A stretch of 64,000 nucleotides of DNA from Craterilacuibacter sp. RT1T (GTDB lineage: Bacteria > Pseudomonadota > Gammaproteobacteria > Burkholderiales > Chromobacteriaceae). Shown in pieces: positions 1 through 7,261 of the stretch; within the stretch, counting starts at the first letter, position 1; the number at the start of each line of letters is the position of its first letter. A program made the position numbers and the translations under genes. The stretch spans positions 186,001 through 250,000 of the forward strand of contig NZ_JAMFLI010000003.1 of assembly GCF_023502145.1 (NCBI RefSeq). The letters are read 5' to 3'. The notes under the pieces are model-generated. The model saw only the letters and a list, made by a program, of their open reading frames with translations. It was not told the origin of the DNA and did no database searches.

Positions 1-223
1 AGTCACAGGTCACAGGAAAACGAATGCCACTAAATTGAGTCAAATCCACATCATCCAGAACCGGCAATGTGACACCTTCAAGGCCGAATGCCTGGCAGCA
101 GTAATTAGCCGAAGCGGCATTTTCGATTTGTTGCAAAATCACAGCCTGTTTCATGTCGAACGGATTGCCATTTTTTTTGGAAATACCTTTACGGTGCGCG
201 ACGCCAGCAAGGATGACTTTCAT
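1..223 (-). CDS. Inovirus-type single-stranded DNA-binding protein (partial, 3' end outside window)
   Basis: The minus-strand frame starts with ATG at 223, after a GGAAAG ribosome site, and is still open at base 1 (74 codons seen). The visible protein begins MKVILAGVAHRKGISKKNG and continues with NPFDMKQAVILQQI. This basic Gly/Ser/Lys motif followed by a beta-strand-rich stretch resembles the small helix-destabilising (gene V-like) proteins of filamentous phages, which coat ssDNA before packaging. Assignment rests on the motif, the small size and the neighbours (two tiny phage-like genes and a phage-type repressor reading away). The C-terminus and true length cannot be seen, so another small inovirus protein remains possible. 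Confidence 0.5.
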   Translation of the reverse strand, partial: MKVILAGVAHRKGISKKNGNPFDMKQAVILQQIENAASANYCCQAFGLEGVTLPVLDDVDLTQFSGIRFPVTCD

Positions 224-225
224 GT

Positions 226-351
226 TTATCTTTCCAGAGTGATGAGACGTTTAAAAAACTTGTAGAAAATGCAAAATGGAGAAATTAGCGTTGCAAAAGA
301 CAACACAATCAGAATGTGAAAAAAGCGGAATACAGACAGCAAACTGGACAT
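226..351 (-). CDS. Small hydrophobic membrane protein, 41 aa (phage)
   Basis: Minus-strand ATG at 351 to TAA at 226-228, ending 2 bases before the next gene's ATG. The product begins MSSLLSVFRFFHILIVLSF and has one probable membrane helix (residues about 4-30) followed by a basic tail (YKFFKRLITLER). No clear ribosome site precedes the ATG; translation may be coupled to the 44-codon gene upstream. Tiny one-helix proteins are usual in filamentous phage early regions. No function can be assigned. Confidence 0.4.
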   Translation of the reverse strand: MSSLLSVFRFFHILIVLSFATLISPFCIFYKFFKRLITLER

Positions 352-362
352 GATCTGTGCGC

Positions 363-497
363 TCAAAATGGAAGGTGTTTGTAATAACGCACAGCAGGCT
401 TGCCGTAATTGAAATAAGAACAAAAACCGTATTTGTGAAAATACAAACCCGAGTTCCAGCTGCGGCGAGGTTTAGACAAGACAATGAGGCTAGACAT
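363..497 (-). CDS. Small basic protein, 44 aa (phage)
   Basis: Minus-strand ATG at 497 to TGA at 363-365. The start is supported by AGGAG seven bases upstream. The product begins MSSLIVLSKPRRSWNSGLY and is rich in Arg, Lys, Tyr and Phe. It is the first minus-strand gene next to the divergent repressor, where inoviruses often keep small early genes such as excision or replication helpers. I do not recognise the family. Confidence 0.4.
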   Translation of the reverse strand: MSSLIVLSKPRRSWNSGLYFHKYGFCSYFNYGKPAVRYYKHLPF

Positions 498-507
498 GAC
501 AGACTCC

Positions 508-578
508 TGCTAAAATGGGAGGCAAGAAAGTGTCAGCAAGTGCTGACAATGCAAATGATATGTCAGCATGTGATGACA
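508..578 (+). promoter_or_regulatory. Repressor promoter element with two palindromic operators
   Basis: An extended -10-like TGCTAAAAT lies at 508-516. Two related dyads follow: TGTCAGCA-AG-TGCTGACA at 531-548 (perfect arms) and TGTCAGCATGTGATGACA at 561-578 (TGTCA/TGACA arms). Their centres are 30 bp apart, close to three helical turns, so two repressor dimers would sit on one DNA face. They lie between the divergent phage genes and just upstream of the repressor start codon, which suggests autoregulation. Confidence 0.6.
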
Positions 579-592
579 TGCAAGGGAGGTCT

Positions 593-967
593 ATGAAAAA
601 TGCACGCGACTACTTGGAAGAAGCCCTGCTGAAAATGGGCGAAATCAGTGATGCGAAGAAGGCGGAAAAGCTAAAAATATCAAGACAGTCAATAAGCGCG
701 TACAGGAAGGGTGAGCGCATCATGGATGATTTCATGTGCATCATGGTCGCAAGGGAACTAGGAATCGACCCGTTAGAAGTCATCGCGGCAGCTAACATGG
801 AGCGCGAAAAAACGACAGAGCGAAAGGACTTCTGGGAGGATTTCAGAAAGCAGATCGGCGTGCTGGGCGTGGCCGGTCTGGTGATGATGGGGACGGTGAG
901 TGCCCTACCTGCAAAGACAGGAAATAGCCCAATGCTTAATAGTGAAAGTGTACATTATGTAAAATAA
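593..967 (+). CDS. Inovirus-type HTH repressor with C-terminal membrane helix
   Basis: The protein has 124 aa. ATG at 593 is chosen because AAGGGAGG stands directly before it; upstream starts lack a ribosome site and would run through the operators. Residues about 20-42 form a Cro/XRE-like helix-turn-helix (KLKISRQSISAYRKGER). A hydrophobic helix at about 87-106 follows a charged linker. Short HTH proteins ending in a membrane segment are common as regulators in filamentous prophages of Neisseria, Pseudomonas and relatives. It reads away from the minus-strand phage genes, as a lysogeny repressor would. The last codons overlap a dif-like sequence. Confidence 0.7.
   Translation: MKNARDYLEEALLKMGEISDAKKAEKLKISRQSISAYRKGERIMDDFMCIMVARELGIDPLEVIAAANMEREKTTERKDFWEDFRKQIGVLGVAGLVMMGTVSALPAKTGNSPMLNSESVHYVK
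938..965 (+). other. dif-like XerC/XerD half-site at the prophage edge (candidate att)
   Basis: The right arm TTATGTAAAAT (955-965) matches the E. coli dif XerD arm TTATGTTAAAT at 10 of 11 bases, and the centre TGTACA (949-954) matches TGTATA at 5 of 6. The left arm (938-948) does not match well, as expected if one att junction keeps only a half-site. Many inoviruses integrate at dif using host XerCD. The site encodes the last residues of the repressor (HYVK). The match was made by eye. Confidence 0.4.
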
Positions 968-1146
968 AGTGCACGTCTCGGCTAAAGCACAAGCACACTA
1001 TTCCCCGCCCTTAAGTTCGGCATGATGCCACTTGTGCAACACTTTTTTGAGCGAATGCTCGGCATCCTTGTTTTGGTCGCCTCTTTTCAGCATGCTGCAG
1101 TAATGCAATGCATGTATTTTGATAAAACCAAATAAAGGAGACAATC

Positions 1147-1884
1147 ATGAGCAAGCGTATTGCACTTGTTACTGGCGGTATGGGCGGTATCGGTTCGGCG
1201 ATTTGCCGTGCTCTGGCTGATGCGGGACATACCGTTGTAACAACCTATAGCAAGCCCGGCAAGGAAAGTGCCTGGCTTGCCGATATGAAAAACAGCGGTT
1301 ACGACTTTCACGCCTTCCAGTGCGACGTCACTGATTTTGATGCATGCCAAGATTTGGTGGCTGCGATTACTGCTGAAATCGGTGCAATTGATGTAGTTGT
1401 CAATAATGCCGGTATTACCCGTGATGCTTCGTTCCGCAAAATGAGCAAGCAGGATTGGGATGCTGTGCTGCGTACCAATCTGGACTCGGTGTTCAATACG
1501 GCCAAGCCTACAGTGGATGGCATGATGGAGCGCGGTTGGGGGCGTATTATCAGTATTTCGTCCATTAACGGTCAGAAAGGCCAGTTTGGTCAAACCAACT
1601 ATTGCTCGGCCAAGGCGGGTATGCATGGTTTTACCATGGCGCTAGCGCAAGAGGTTGCGCGTAAAGGGGTTACGGTGAATACGATTTCGCCGGGTTATAT
1701 CGGTACCGATATGGTGATGGCGGTGCCCGAGGAGGTGCGTAGCAAGATCATTGCGCAAATTCCGGTGGGTCGCCTGGGTAAGCCTGAAGAAATTGCCAGT
1801 CTGGTCGCCTATCTCGCTTCCGATGCGGCCGCTTTTATTACCGGAGCCGATTTCGCCATCAATGGCGGCCAGCACATGATGTAA
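1147..1884 (+). CDS. phaB: Acetoacetyl-CoA reductase (NADPH), PhaB type
   Basis: The 245 aa SDR protein reduces acetoacetyl-CoA to (R)-3-hydroxybutyryl-CoA for polyhydroxybutyrate synthesis in the cytosol. Seen: TGGMGGIG cofactor loop (9-16), NNAG (86-89), Ser138/139, catalytic Tyr152 and Lys156, and the GQKGQFGQTNY block typical of PhaB rather than generic FabG. AAGGAG precedes the ATG. No phaA or phaC is in view, so it is a detached PHB gene here. A FabG-type role is the alternative, but the PhaB-specific blocks favour this call. Confidence 0.88.
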   Translation: MSKRIALVTGGMGGIGSAICRALADAGHTVVTTYSKPGKESAWLADMKNSGYDFHAFQCDVTDFDACQDLVAAITAEIGAIDVVVNNAGITRDASFRKMSKQDWDAVLRTNLDSVFNTAKPTVDGMMERGWGRIISISSINGQKGQFGQTNYCSAKAGMHGFTMALAQEVARKGVTVNTISPGYIGTDMVMAVPEEVRSKIIAQIPVGRLGKPEEIASLVAYLASDAAAFITGADFAINGGQHMM

Positions 1885-1910
1885 TACCGGATATCTCCGC
1901 GATTGAATGA

Positions 1911-1941
1911 GCACCCGCCCGCGTGGCGGGTGTTCTTTTTT
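1911..1941 (+). terminator. Rho-independent terminator after phaB
   Basis: ACCCGCC / GGCGGGT stem with a short CGCGT loop, followed by GTTCTTTTTT, 27 bases after the phaB stop. Confidence 0.85.
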
Positions 1942-1990
1942 GCATGTTCCGGTTAGGCTAGTCGTTTTATAAATGTGCCTGGGTGAGAAA

Positions 1991-2476
1991 ATGTCATATC
2001 AAGTTGCGGTGTCCAGTGATGATAAAGCACAACGTTATGCGGAATTATTGCCACAGTTGCAGGCTTTGATTGCCTCCGAGCAGGATCAGATTGCCTCGCT
2101 TGCCAATGTGGCTGCGGCTTTAAATGCTTGTTTTGATTGGCTTTGGGTCGGTTTTTATCTGGTCAAGGGTCAGCAGCTGGTGCTTGGGCCATTTCAGGGG
2201 CCGCTGGCTTGTACGCGCATTGACTTCGGCAAGGGCGTATGCGGTGCTGCCTGGCAGCAAGGCCGTACCTTGCTGGTGCAGGATGTGGATGCTTTTCCCG
2301 GGCATATTGCATGTTCTTCGCTGGCCAGATCCGAAGTGGTGGTGCCGGTCTTTGATGGCCAAGGCACCGTGAAGGCGGTTCTGGATATTGACTCGAGCCG
2401 GCTGGGTGAATATGACGAGATTGACCGCGCCGCACTCGAGCAATTGGCCACTTGGTTGACGCCGCTATTTAATTAA
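1991..2476 (+). CDS. msrC: Free methionine-(R)-sulfoxide reductase (GAF domain)
   Basis: The 161 aa protein is a single GAF domain that reduces free L-methionine-(R)-sulfoxide, an oxidative-damage repair step in the cytosol. Cys74 (LACTRI), Cys84 (GVCGAAW) and Cys108 (HIACSS) have the 10- and 24-residue spacing of the three catalytic cysteines of E. coli fRMsr (84/94/118). The start MSYQVAV follows GGGTGAG; an in-frame ATG six codons upstream overlaps that ribosome site and is less likely. It converges on the kfrA-like gene with only 8 bases between. Confidence 0.85.
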   Translation: MSYQVAVSSDDKAQRYAELLPQLQALIASEQDQIASLANVAAALNACFDWLWVGFYLVKGQQLVLGPFQGPLACTRIDFGKGVCGAAWQQGRTLLVQDVDAFPGHIACSSLARSEVVVPVFDGQGTVKAVLDIDSSRLGEYDEIDRAALEQLATWLTPLFN

Positions 2477-2484
2477 ATAGGCAA

Positions 2485-3540
2485 TCAGCCGATCAGTGCC
2501 TTGTGTAAATACTCGTAGCGTTCAGCCTCGGTTAATTGACTCAGTGCGTCGCCTTGCGTGGTGACGAGCATCGCCAGGCGCGCTATGGTGCGCTCTTCTT
2601 GAGCCGCGACGGCACCATGGGCCAGGGCCAAATCGCCGGATAGTTGTAGCAACTTTTCGGCTGCCGCCCTGCCCTGTTCTTTTTCTGCCAGTAAAGCGCC
2701 TTCAAGTTCATCGCGGCGCTCGGCGAGTCCTTCAAGTTTGGCCTTTATATGGCCTATCTCACGTTCGCGCCCAGCCAGGCGCTCTTGCCACAGGGCTTCT
2801 ATTCTTGTGGTTTCCTGCCGTGCCTGCTGGGTTTCGCTTTCCTGCCGCTGCCGTTCTTGCAGCATTTGTTTGCGCTCTTCTTCTATTTGCTCGTACAGCC
2901 TGATACGCAAGCCTTCGAGGCGTTCATAAGCCAGCGTTTCGCGTTTTTCGGCTTCGGCCCGGACTTCTTGTAGCTGCTGTTTGGTTTCTTCTTCTGCCTC
3001 CAGTAATTTGGCGGCCATCAGGGCTTCGGTCGCAATAATTTGTGCTTCGGCGTGAGTCAGTTTTTCTGCGAACTGTTTATGTAGATCTTCTTGCTGTTGT
3101 TTGGCTAGTGTTTCGGCTTGCAAGGCCAAAACCGTTTCTGCCAGTTGATTTTCACTGCGCTCGCGTGCCTGTGCTTGCTCGGTCAGTAAAGCCAGCCTGT
3201 CTTCCGCCAGTTGCTGCGCGGTTTGTAGTTGTGCCTGTAGCTGGACGCGCTCGGCCACGATTTCGGCGCGCATGCTGTCCAGTGCATTTTCAGCGTGTTC
3301 GCAAGCTTGTTGCCAGACAACTTCAAACGCTTCCGATAGTGCCGCAGGTAAATCCGGTCGCCGCGCCGAGGTAGCCATTTTTGCGAGGAACTCTTGGCGC
3401 CACAGTTTGAGCGTGTTGTTGATGGTGGTGTTCGAGCCGCTGCCTAGTCTGGCCCTGACCTCGACTACGGTCGGCCAGGTGCCTTCTGCCAGTAGTTCGA
3501 ATGCTGCCGTACGGATACGGCCGTAAATATCTTCAGCCAT
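2485..3540 (-). CDS. KfrA-like DNA-binding protein with long coiled coil
   Basis: The 351 aa protein has an N-terminal KfrA-type DNA-binding domain (about 1-70; TWPTVVEVRARLGSGSNTTINNTLKLWR) and a continuous Glu/Gln/Ala/Arg-rich coiled coil (about 80-320). KfrA proteins of IncP and IncW plasmids bind their own promoter and form filaments linked to plasmid maintenance; chromosomal homologues are common but poorly understood. Here it lies among core genes with no partition or replication genes near. A nested palindrome 38-63 bases upstream of its start is a good candidate autoregulatory site. Confidence 0.75.
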   Translation of the reverse strand: MAEDIYGRIRTAAFELLAEGTWPTVVEVRARLGSGSNTTINNTLKLWRQEFLAKMATSARRPDLPAALSEAFEVVWQQACEHAENALDSMRAEIVAERVQLQAQLQTAQQLAEDRLALLTEQAQARERSENQLAETVLALQAETLAKQQQEDLHKQFAEKLTHAEAQIIATEALMAAKLLEAEEETKQQLQEVRAEAEKRETLAYERLEGLRIRLYEQIEEERKQMLQERQRQESETQQARQETTRIEALWQERLAGREREIGHIKAKLEGLAERRDELEGALLAEKEQGRAAAEKLLQLSGDLALAHGAVAAQEERTIARLAMLVTTQGDALSQLTEAERYEYLHKALIG

Positions 3541-3577
3541 GGCCTGCTTTCGGTTGGTGTTTATGGCGTTATTTTAT

Positions 3578-3603
3578 CATGTAAAATTATTACGTAATAC
3601 ATG
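3578..3603. promoter_or_regulatory. Nested palindrome upstream of the kfrA-like gene
   Basis: CATGTA (3578-3583) and TACATG (3598-3603) flank the perfect palindrome TATTACGTAATA (3588-3599). It lies in the AT-rich divergent region between the kfrA-like gene and the carboxypeptidase. KfrA proteins are known to repress their own promoters through inverted repeats. Confidence 0.5.
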
Positions 3604-3630
3604 AAATACAAAATCGTGCGAATAATATTT

Positions 3631-3654
3631 TTCCGATAATTATACTTATCGGAA
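3631..3654. promoter_or_regulatory. 24-bp dyad TTCCGATAA-N6-TTATCGGAA in the divergent region
   Basis: Perfect 9-base arms around a 6-base centre (TTATAC), 28 bases from the nested palindrome and 133 bases before the carboxypeptidase start. There is no T-run, so it looks like an operator rather than a terminator. The binding protein is unknown. Confidence 0.5.
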
Positions 3655-3786
3655 CTTTAGTCGCCTGCAGGGGAAAATCAGCACCCCATACCATGGTCAG
3701 GGTGCATCTCGGCACATCTATAGGTCAAGAGCCGGCTAAAATCGCTGCTGCGCATTACGCCCACTCATCTTTATAACGGAGCTCTC

Positions 3787-5283
3787 ATGCCCAACTCGTC
3801 TTATGCCGCGCTAGCGGCCAGCTTTACCCGGCTTTACCGTTACCAGCATCTGGCGGCGATAGTCGGCTGGGATCAGGCCGCCATGATGCCGGCCAAGGGT
3901 AACGAGGCGCGTGGCGCGGCCATGGCCGAGTTGCAGGTGTTGATGCATCGCACGCTGACCGACCCCGCCCTCAAAAGCCTGCTGGCCAATGCCGAGACGG
4001 AAGCTGTTGATCAGGCGACGCGTGCATCGCTGCGCGAAATGAAGCGGGTATGGCAGCAGGCCAATTTGTTGCCCGAGCGTTTGGTGGAAGCCGCTAGCCT
4101 CGCCGGCTCGCGTTGCGAGCATGGCTGGCGCACTCAGCGCGCTGCCAACGACTGGACTGGCTTTTTGCAAAACTTCCGCCCCGTGGTCGAATGTGCGCGC
4201 GAAAAGGCACAGCGTCTGGCCGAGGCCAGCGGGCTTGCGCCTTACGACGCGCTACTCGAGCAGTTCGAGCCGGGCATGCATAGCGCGCAACTCACACGCA
4301 TCTTCGGAGAGGTTAAGAGCTGGTTACCGGGCCTGATTCGCCAGGTAATGGACAAGCAGGCCGGTGAAGTCACGCTAAGCCCTGGCGGCCCCTTTCCCAT
4401 CGCCGCGCAGCGCGCGCTGGGGCTGGAAATCATGGATTTGCTGGGTTTTGATTTTGACGCAGGCCGACTGGACATTTCCCTGCATCCGTTTTGCGGCGGG
4501 GTTGCCGAGGATGTGCGCATCACCACTCGCTACCGCGAAGACGACTTTATGCAGAGCATGATGGGCATCGTGCATGAAACCGGCCATGCCTGTTACGAGC
4601 AGCACCTGCCCCGCGACTTGGTTCACTTGCCGGTCGGGCAAGCGCGCTCGATGGGGGTACACGAAAGCCAGAGCCTGGCCTTTGAAATGCAATTGGGACG
4701 CAGCCCGGCTTTTCTCGAGCTGATCACGCCGCTGGTAAAAAAACATCTGGGTGATCAGGCCGCACTGGATAGCGCCAACCTTTCCCGGCTCTATAGCCGG
4801 GTCAAACCGGGGCTGATCCGCGTCGACGCCGACGAGTTGACCTATCCGGCGCACATCATCCTGCGTTTCGAGATCGAGGCTGCGCTGATCGCCGGCGACA
4901 TCGAGGCCGAGGATATTCCGGCGCTATGGGATGAAAAAATGCAGGCGGCGCTGGGTCTGGACACGCGCGGCAATTATCGCGACGGCTGTTTGCAGGATAT
5001 TCACTGGACCGACGGCAGTTTTGGCTACTTCCCCAGCTATACGCTGGGCGCCATGTACGCCGCACAGTATTTCGCCACCCTGCGCCGGGATACCCCCGAA
5101 CTGGATGCCCACATCCGCAGCGGCAATCTGGCACCGATCACAGACTGGCTGGACCGCCATATCTGGCAACAGGGCAGCTTGCTGGAAACACCGGCGCTGA
5201 TTCTGCAAGCCAGCGGCGAGGGACTGAACCCGTCCTATCTGCGCGCGCATCTGGAACAGCGTTATCTGGCAGACAGCCAATAA
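3787..5283 (+). CDS. M32 family metallocarboxypeptidase (Taq type)
   Basis: The 498 aa zinc carboxypeptidase removes C-terminal residues from peptides in the cytosol. The HETGH motif (263-267) gives two zinc histidines and the catalytic Glu; the HPF (233-235), DVRITTRY and GVHESQS signatures of the M32 family are all present. Length matches the family (about 500 aa). It is followed after 49 bases by the glutaredoxin-like gene. No signal peptide is seen. Confidence 0.92.
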   Translation: MPNSSYAALAASFTRLYRYQHLAAIVGWDQAAMMPAKGNEARGAAMAELQVLMHRTLTDPALKSLLANAETEAVDQATRASLREMKRVWQQANLLPERLVEAASLAGSRCEHGWRTQRAANDWTGFLQNFRPVVECAREKAQRLAEASGLAPYDALLEQFEPGMHSAQLTRIFGEVKSWLPGLIRQVMDKQAGEVTLSPGGPFPIAAQRALGLEIMDLLGFDFDAGRLDISLHPFCGGVAEDVRITTRYREDDFMQSMMGIVHETGHACYEQHLPRDLVHLPVGQARSMGVHESQSLAFEMQLGRSPAFLELITPLVKKHLGDQAALDSANLSRLYSRVKPGLIRVDADELTYPAHIILRFEIEAALIAGDIEAEDIPALWDEKMQAALGLDTRGNYRDGCLQDIHWTDGSFGYFPSYTLGAMYAAQYFATLRRDTPELDAHIRSGNLAPITDWLDRHIWQQGSLLETPALILQASGEGLNPSYLRAHLEQRYLADSQ

Positions 5284-5332
5284 GCCCTTCGGGTAAACTG
5301 CCGGCCAAAGCAAACATAAAGGGAAACGCATC

Positions 5333-5722
5333 ATGTTCATCAAGGCTTTACGCGTGGGGCTGGGGCAGCTGATTGTCGGCATCGACTTTTTGACCCGCCC
5401 GCGCAAACTCAAACGCAGTCCGGCCGAGCAAGCCGATGTGGATGCCGCCACGGCGTCGCTCGCGCTTTACCAGTTCCACGCCTGCCCGTTCTGCGTCAAG
5501 ACGCGGCGCACCCTGCACCGGCTGAACCTGAAAGTCACGCTGCTGGATGCCAAAAACGATGCGGCGGCGCGCGCGCGCCTGCAAAGTGAAGGCGGCAAGA
5601 TTCAGGTGCCGTGTTTGCGTATAGAAGAAGGCGGAGAAACACGCTGGCTGTATGAATCCAAGGCCATCATTGCCTATCTGGAACAGCGTTTTGATCCGGA
5701 TTTCGCCAAACAAGCGGCCTGA
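5333..5722 (+). CDS. Glutaredoxin / GST N-terminal domain protein with membrane-like N-terminus
   Basis: The 129 aa protein has a hydrophobic start (ALRVGLGQLIVGIDFL, about 5-20) and then a thioredoxin-fold domain with the dithiol CPFC (51-54), the cis-Pro strand QVPCL and the glutathione-binding YESKAIIAYL block. It should catalyse glutathione-dependent thiol exchange. The N-terminal segment may anchor it to the membrane, which is unusual for a plain glutaredoxin. AAAGGGAAACGC precedes the ATG. Confidence 0.8.
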   Translation: MFIKALRVGLGQLIVGIDFLTRPRKLKRSPAEQADVDAATASLALYQFHACPFCVKTRRTLHRLNLKVTLLDAKNDAAARARLQSEGGKIQVPCLRIEEGGETRWLYESKAIIAYLEQRFDPDFAKQAA

Positions 5723-5744
5723 GCCACGCCACGCAGTGCAGGTA

Positions 5745-5781
5745 AAAAAATAGCCCGGGCTCCTATAGAGCCGGGCTATTT
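5745..5781. terminator. Bidirectional terminator between grx-like gene and tldD
   Basis: AAATAGCCCGG / CCGGGCTATTT stem with A-run on the left and T-run on the right, between two convergent genes, so it can stop transcription from both sides. Confidence 0.85.
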
Positions 5782-5798
5782 ATCGGTTCACCCGCCTG

Positions 5799-7250
5799 TC
5801 AGCTGCCGGTGCCGCCTATGGTCAGTCCGCCATCGATACGCAGGGTTGGCTGGCCCACCCCGACCGGTACGCTCTGTCCTTCCTTGCCGCAGACGCCGAC
5901 GCCGGTGTCCAGCGCCAGATCGTGGCCTATCATGCTGACCTGGGTCAGCACGTCGGGACCGTTGCCAATCAGCGTTGCGCCCTTGACCGGATAAGCCAGT
6001 TTGCCGTTTTCGATTTTCCAGGCTTCGGAGGCGGAAAACACGAACTTGCCGCTGGTAATGTCGACCTGGCCGCCGCCAAAATTCACCGCATACAAGCCAT
6101 CTTTGACCGAGGCGATGATTTCCTCGGGATTATGCTGGCCGGCCAGCATATAGGTGTTGGTCATGCGTGGCATCGGAATATGGGCATAGGATTCGCGCCG
6201 GCCGTTGCCGGTGGCCGCCATGCCCATCAGGCGCGCATTCATCGCGTCCTGCATATAGCCCTTGAGTATGCCGTCTTCGATCAGGGTGGTGCATTGTGTC
6301 AGCTCACCCTCGTCATCGACCGATAGCGAGCCGCGACGTCCGGCCAGCGTACCATCATCGACGATGGTCACCCCCTTGGCGGCGACCCGCTCGCCGATGC
6401 GCCCGGAGAAAGCCGAGGTGCCTTTGCGGTTAAAGTCGCCCTCGAGGCCATGGCCAATGGCTTCATGCAGCAAGACACCGGGCCAGCCTGCGCCCAGCAC
6501 GACCGTCATTTGCCCTGCCGGTGCGGCCTGCGCTTTCAGATTGGTGGTGGCTTCCCTGACCGCGCGCTCGACATAGCCGGTTACGATCTCGTCGGTAAAA
6601 TAGGTCAGATCAAAACGTCCGCCGCCACCGGCACCGGCCTGCTCGCGCCGGCCGTTTTCTTCGACAATCACCATCACCGATACGCGGCACAGGGGGCGTA
6701 CATCGGCGGCGCGCACGCCATCGGCGCGGGCAAGATAGATCACATCGTATTCGGAGGCGACGCTGGCCATGACCTGGATAATGCGCGGGTCGCGGGCGCG
6801 GGCAATGCGCTCAATGCGATGCAGCAATTCGACTTTGGCCGCAGCCTCCAGGCTGTGGCAAGGATCGATGGCGGGATAAAGCGCCGTGCCTGCCGTGATG
6901 CGCGGCGTCTCGACCTTGATCTGCCCTTCCCCGCTCCCCGCGCCTATGGCGCGTACGGTATCGGCCGCGCGCGCAAGCGAAGTCGCGCTGATTTCATCGG
7001 CATAGGCAAAAGCGGTCTTTTCGCCACAGACGGCACGCACCCCGACCCCTTGGTCGATGCTGAAACTGCCGGCTTTGACGATGCCTTCTTCCAGGCTCCA
7101 TGCCTCGTTACGGGTGTACTGGAAATACAGGTCGGCATAGTCGACGCCATGGCCTTGCATGCGCCCGAAAGTGGCATCCAGTACGGATTCGCTGATTCCG
7201 CCGGGGGATAACAGCAGCGTATCGGCTGCCTGATGGGTTGTTTGATTCAT
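5799..7250 (-). CDS. tldD: Metalloprotease TldD
   Basis: The protein (about 483 aa) is the catalytic subunit of the TldD/TldE protease, which trims peptides such as the microcin B17 precursor and CcdA. The zinc motif HEAIGHGLEGD lies at residues about 262-272, and the C-terminal VCGKEGQSVPVGVGQP block is typical. ATG at 7250 is preferred over an in-frame GTG at 7259, which would leave no room for the GAGAG site. tldE is not in view. It lies 11 bases downstream of the amidase gene, in a yhdP-amidase-tldD operon; this linkage is common in proteobacteria. Confidence 0.93.
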   Translation of the reverse strand: MNQTTHQAADTLLLSPGGISESVLDATFGRMQGHGVDYADLYFQYTRNEAWSLEEGIVKAGSFSIDQGVGVRAVCGEKTAFAYADEISATSLARAADTVRAIGAGSGEGQIKVETPRITAGTALYPAIDPCHSLEAAAKVELLHRIERIARARDPRIIQVMASVASEYDVIYLARADGVRAADVRPLCRVSVMVIVEENGRREQAGAGGGGRFDLTYFTDEIVTGYVERAVREATTNLKAQAAPAGQMTVVLGAGWPGVLLHEAIGHGLEGDFNRKGTSAFSGRIGERVAAKGVTIVDDGTLAGRRGSLSVDDEGELTQCTTLIEDGILKGYMQDAMNARLMGMAATGNGRRESYAHIPMPRMTNTYMLAGQHNPEEIIASVKDGLYAVNFGGGQVDITSGKFVFSASEAWKIENGKLAYPVKGATLIGNGPDVLTQVSMIGHDLALDTGVGVCGKEGQSVPVGVGQPTLRIDGGLTIGGTGS

Positions 7251-7261
7251 GGTGTTCACTC

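Noticed and set aside
1085-1146. TGCTGCAGTAATGCAATGCAT upstream of phaB as a PhaR site
   Set aside because: Repetitive TGCA words are suggestive, but the symmetry is poor and no phaR gene is in view.
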